NCBI GenBank assembly: GCA_017613995.1
Contig: JAGACT010000243.1
Location: forward strand, 1 to 23,429
Length of the DNA: 23,429 bases
Direction: 5' to 3'
DNA from: Eubacteriaceae bacterium
GTDB taxonomy: Bacteria; Bacillota; Clostridia; Eubacteriales; Anaerofustaceae
Every line of letters starts with the position of its first letter. Position 1 is the first letter of the stretch. The notes under the pieces were generated by a model. It worked only from the letters and a program-made list of their open reading frames with translations. It did not search any database and had not been told where the DNA came from. This document shows, piece by piece, positions 20,803 through 23,429 of this stretch. Position numbers and translations under genes: made by a program.

Positions 20803-22027
20803 CGCCGTCCTGGCCGTCGGAAACGAAGTCCTCTGCGGAGACGTGATCAACACCAACGCGGCATACATAGCCTCCCGGCTTGAACGGCTGGGCGTAAGGT
20901 GCGTATGCCACAGCGTCATCCCCGACGAGGCGGACACGGTGGTCAGTGAAGTGAAGAGGCTTTCCGAAGCCGCCGACCTGGTCGTGACCATAGGCGGGCT
21001 GGGCCCCACCCAGGATGATATAACCAAAAACTCGGTGGCGGAAGCCCTGGGAAGGGAACTCAGATACGATCCCGCCACCCACGACGCCATTGAGAGGTTC
21101 TTCTCCTCCAGAGGGCAGAGCGTCAGCATAAACAACGAAAGACAGTGCTGGCAGATCGAGGGAAGCGTCCTCATCGAAAACGACAACGGCACCGCGCCGG
21201 GTTCCCTCATACAGACACCCGACGTGACCGTGGCCATGTTCCCGGGACCTCCGGACGAGCTGATCCCCATGTTCGAGGATCACTTCATCCCGCTGATAAC
21301 ATCCCGGGTGGAAAAGACGACGTTCGAGAAGGTGTTCATCGTATACGGGCTGCCGGAATCCGCCCTGGAGGCCGAGATCAGGGATAAGATAATCCTTTCG
21401 GAAGCGGAGAGCCTCAATACCTACATCGACGACGGAGCTGTGAGGCTCGTGCTCACCGTGACGGGTCCGGATCTGAAAGAGTGCGAAACACGGGCAGAAG
21501 ATACGTCCTGCCGCCTCAGGGAGCTTTTCGGAGACGCACTGGCGGAGGGCAGCGAGGACCAGCTGCTGGAGCGCATCGGAAGACTGCTGAAGGAACGGGG
21601 GATCACCCTTGCCACGGCGGAGAGCCTCACGGGAGGACTCCTGGCGGGGGAGATAACGAAGATACCCGGCATATCCTCCGTCTTCAGAGGCGGAGCAGTC
21701 ACCTATGTGAACGAGATAAAGCACCTCGTGACCGGGGTGACGGAGCAGACTCTGGAAAAGGAAGGCGCAGTCAGCGCCTCCTGCGCCCTGCAGATGGCCT
21801 GCGGCGCTGCGAAAGTGTTCGGCGCCGGGGCAGCCCTTTCCACCACCGGCGTGGCCGGTCCCTCCATGAGCGAGGGGAAAAAGGTGGGAACGGTATATAT
21901 CGGGATCTTCTTTGAAGGAAAAACGGAAGTACTGGAGAATAATTATATAGGAACAAGGGAAAAGATCCGCCGCAAAACCGTTATGGACGCGCTGAATCTG
22001 CTCAGAAGATATCTGGAAAACAGTTGA
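20780..22027 (+). CDS. cinA: CinA, competence/damage-inducible protein with NMN amidase domain
   Basis: CinA has an N-terminal MoaB-like domain (about 5-170) with ADP-ribose pyrophosphatase activity in some members, a linking domain, and a C-terminal PncC domain (about 258-415) that deamidates nicotinamide mononucleotide in NAD salvage. The 415-residue protein shows LAVGNEVLCGDVINTNAAYI, TIGGLGPTQDDITK, FPGPPDELIPMF and, in the last domain, TLATAESLTGGLLAGEIT, YVNEIKHLV and STTGVAGP. It overlaps pgsA by 23 bases and precedes recA, an arrangement also known from pneumococcus where both are competence-induced. A strong Shine-Dalgarno is lacking, so coupling from pgsA is likely. Confidence 0.94.
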   Translation: MTAPIRTSAVLAVGNEVLCGDVINTNAAYIASRLERLGVRCVCHSVIPDEADTVVSEVKRLSEAADLVVTIGGLGPTQDDITKNSVAEALGRELRYDPATHDAIERFFSSRGQSVSINNERQCWQIEGSVLIENDNGTAPGSLIQTPDVTVAMFPGPPDELIPMFEDHFIPLITSRVEKTTFEKVFIVYGLPESALEAEIRDKIILSEAESLNTYIDDGAVRLVLTVTGPDLKECETRAEDTSCRLRELFGDALAEGSEDQLLERIGRLLKERGITLATAESLTGGLLAGEITKIPGISSVFRGGAVTYVNEIKHLVTGVTEQTLEKEGAVSASCALQMACGAAKVFGAGAALSTTGVAGPSMSEGKKVGTVYIGIFFEGKTEVLENNYIGTREKIRRKTVMDALNLLRRYLENS

Positions 22028-22052
22028 TTTTTGAGCTGCGGGGATATATAAT
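22024..22052 (+). promoter_or_regulatory. recA promoter
   Basis: TTGATT (22024-22029), a 17-base spacer and TATAAT (22047-22052). This is close to the vegetative sigma-A consensus; the -35 overlaps the cinA stop codon. The expected start point is near 22059, inside the SOS box, leaving a leader of about 38 bases with a strong ribosome binding site. Confidence 0.8.
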
Positions 22053-22056
22053 AAAG

Positions 22057-22070
22057 CGAACGGATGTTTT
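22057..22070 (+). promoter_or_regulatory. LexA (SOS) box of recA
   Basis: CGAACGGATGTTTT matches the Firmicute LexA/DinR consensus CGAAC-RNRY-GTTYC at 13 of 14 positions, with only the last base differing. It covers the predicted start point, so LexA binding would block initiation until RecA filaments trigger LexA cleavage after DNA damage. Confidence 0.8.
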
Positions 22071-22096
22071 AATAGTCCGAACTCAGGAGGCAAAAA

Positions 22097-23206
22097 GTGG
22101 CTGAAGGCAAGACGCTGAACGCGGAAGAAAAGAAAAAGAATCTCGAACTCGCCATGAAGAGCATCGAGAAGCAGTACGGAAAAGGAGCCATCATGAGGCT
22201 CGGCGAAAGAGCGATGGAGGAGATCGACGTCATCCCCACCGGGTCCCTTTCACTGGACATAGCCCTCGGAGTGGGCGGAGTGCCCAGGGGAAGGATCGTG
22301 GAGATATACGGTCCCGAAAGCTCCGGCAAGACGACGGTGGCGCTGCACATAGCAGCGGAGGCCCAGAAGAAGGGCGGTACCGCCGCATTCATCGACGCTG
22401 AGCATGCCCTCGATCCGATCTACGCAGCCAGGCTCGGCGTCGATACGGACGAACTGATCGTTTCCCAGCCCGACAGCGGAGAACAGGCCCTGGAGATCGC
22501 GGACGCCCTCATCAGGAGCAATGCCATCGACGTGGTGGTCATCGACTCCGTGGCCGCACTGGTGCCGAAAGCGGAGCTGGACGGAGAGATGGGAGATTCC
22601 CACATCGGACTGCAGGCACGCCTTATGAGCCAGGCCCTCAGGAAGCTCACCGCCAGCATCAACAAGAGCAACACCACGGCTATCTTCATAAACCAGCTCA
22701 GGGAGAAGGTGGGCGTCATGTTCGGAAATCCTGAAGTGACTCCCGGCGGAAGGGCTCTGAAATTCTATTCCTCCGTACGCATGGAGGTCAGGAAGGCCGA
22801 CGCCATCAAGAACGGTTCGGAGATCGTGGGCAGCCATACCAAGGTCAAGGTCGTCAAGAACAAGGTGGCCCCTCCGTTCAAGACCGCTGAGTTCGATATC
22901 ATGTACGGTACCGGCATTTCCCGCAGCGGGGACATATGCGACATGGCCGTTTCCATGGATATCATAGAAAAGAGCGGCAGCTGGTATTCCTACAAGGGCA
23001 GCAGGATCGCCCAGGGCAGGGAGAACGCCAAGAAGTACCTTGAGACCAACCCGGACGTCATGGAGGAGATAGCGGACGAGATCCGCAATGCCCTGGCCAA
23101 CGTGCCCGTCGACGTCATGGCCGTGGACCTGGATGAGGATGACGCGCCGGAGCTGCCGGAGGAAGCATTCGACTTCGGAGAGCTGGACGACGACCTCATA
23201 GACTGA
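22097..23206 (+). CDS. recA: Recombinase A
   Basis: RecA coats single-stranded DNA, catalyses strand exchange and stimulates LexA self-cleavage. The start is GTG at 22097, seven bases after a perfect AGGAGG (22085-22090). The 369-residue protein has Walker A GPESSGKT (72-79), the Walker B strand VVVIDSVAALVP, the L1/L2 regions with MGDSHIGLQARLMSQALRKL and INQLREKVGVMFGNPEVTPGGRALKFY, and an acidic C-terminal tail (DLDEDDAPELPEEAFDFGELDDDL). It has its own promoter and SOS box and is closed by a two-way terminator, so it is separable from the cinA transcript. Confidence 0.98.
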   Translation: MAEGKTLNAEEKKKNLELAMKSIEKQYGKGAIMRLGERAMEEIDVIPTGSLSLDIALGVGGVPRGRIVEIYGPESSGKTTVALHIAAEAQKKGGTAAFIDAEHALDPIYAARLGVDTDELIVSQPDSGEQALEIADALIRSNAIDVVVIDSVAALVPKAELDGEMGDSHIGLQARLMSQALRKLTASINKSNTTAIFINQLREKVGVMFGNPEVTPGGRALKFYSSVRMEVRKADAIKNGSEIVGSHTKVKVVKNKVAPPFKTAEFDIMYGTGISRSGDICDMAVSMDIIEKSGSWYSYKGSRIAQGRENAKKYLETNPDVMEEIADEIRNALANVPVDVMAVDLDEDDAPELPEEAFDFGELDDDLID

Positions 23207-23215
23207 TGCGAACAA

Positions 23216-23248
23216 AAACCACCGCGGAACCGCGGTGGTTTGTTTTTT
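23216..23248. terminator. Two-way terminator between recA and the DUF1508 gene
   Basis: AAACCACCGCG (23216-23226) and CGCGGTGGTTT (23231-23241) form a perfect eleven-base stem with a GAAC loop. GTTTTTTAA follows on the plus strand, and TTGTTC follows the stem's own TTT on the minus strand, so both converging genes can use it. Confidence 0.92.
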
Positions 23249-23275
23249 AAGATTTGTTTTTTCCGGGAACGGTAT

Positions 23276-23429
23276 TTATTCCTCTACGACGACTTCCGCA
23301 TCGGGAGCGTTTCTTCTGATGCTGTCGATGCCGTTCTTGCAGCCGTCCTTGGACTTGTAGCCCTCGCCGGTGGCGATGATCTCGCCGTTGCGGGCCTTGA
23401 GCCTGAAGCGGAATTCTCCTGCCTTGTCC
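23276..23429 (-). CDS. DUF1508 (YegP-like) protein, 5' part beyond the window
   Basis: On the minus strand an open frame enters from the window edge and stops with TAA at 23278-23276, giving 51 visible residues. GEFRFRLKARNGEIIATGEG, YKSKDGCKNGIDSIRRNAPD and a short acidic tail match the DUF1508 repeat: a small beta-beta-beta-alpha fold found alone or in tandem, as in YegP, with no known reaction. Because the start is outside, I cannot say whether it has one or two repeats. It converges on recA and shares its terminator. Confidence 0.85.
   Translation of the reverse strand, partial: DKAGEFRFRLKARNGEIIATGEGYKSKDGCKNGIDSIRRNAPDAEVVVEE

Noticed and set aside
20774..22093. 439-residue open frame on the minus strand opposite cinA, and similar long ones opposite recA (22250-23215) and the YibE/F gene (13372-14436)
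   Set aside because: They are antisense to well-identified proteins, have His/Gly/Arg-rich compositions without recognisable domains, and arise from GC-rich third codon positions that remove stops on the opposite strand.
1..23429. Mobile element, prophage, toxin-antitoxin or CRISPR content
   Set aside because: No transposase, integrase, att-like repeats or spaced repeats were seen; all genes are housekeeping or transport functions in largely conserved order.

Overview
The window is ordinary chromosome from a monoderm Firmicute, most likely a Clostridia-class anaerobe with fairly high GC. The evidence is the Gram-positive gene order around secY and recA, an adenylate kinase with a four-cysteine zinc LID, the zinc-binding forms of S4 and L36, a KOW protein between map and infA, WhiA, and an SOS box of the Bacillus/Clostridium type. 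I cannot name the genus. There is no mobile element, CRISPR array, rRNA or tRNA, and no gene-free stretch longer than 300 bases.

Layout. (1) 2-6699, + strand: the distal part of the ribosomal super-operon, rplO (cut by the window edge)-secY-adk-map-KOW protein-infA-rpmJ-rpsM-rpsK-rpsD-rpoA-rplQ, closed by a strong terminator. (2) 6830-9478, - strand: a dedicated cobalt/nickel ECF importer, cbiM (with a fused PDGLE/CbiN-like tail)-cbiQ-cbiO, sitting between rplQ and the ecf genes that usually follow it. (3) 9730-13234, + strand: the general ECF energising module ecfA1-ecfA2-ecfT, then truA and a small DUF2007-like gene, all overlapping by a few bases. (4) 13384-15305, - strand: tcdA and a YibE/F-type membrane protein, with terminators facing each other downstream. 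(5) 15385-22027, + strand: whiA-ftsK-rimO-pgsA-cinA in a tight run, linking a division/sporulation regulator, the DNA pump, ribosome modification, phospholipid synthesis and NMN/competence functions. (6) 22097-23206: recA with its own promoter and SOS box, a two-way terminator, and the 3' part of a convergent DUF1508 gene.

The most notable signal is in promoter architecture. Three genes without a Shine-Dalgarno (cbiQ, tcdA, whiA) have the same arrangement: an extended -10 (TGN-TATAAT or TGN-TATACT), exactly six bases, then ATG. RNA polymerase would be expected to start on, or one base from, the A of the start codon, giving leaderless mRNAs. ecfA1 is a looser fourth case. The rest of the window uses clear Shine-Dalgarno sites, so this looks like a distinct start class. 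Second, the long cbiM leader contains mutually exclusive helices, one of which hides the ribosome binding site, suggesting riboswitch-like control of metal uptake. A terminator-like hairpin between cbiM and cbiQ followed by a leaderless promoter would allow the substrate-binding subunit and the energising subunits to be expressed separately.
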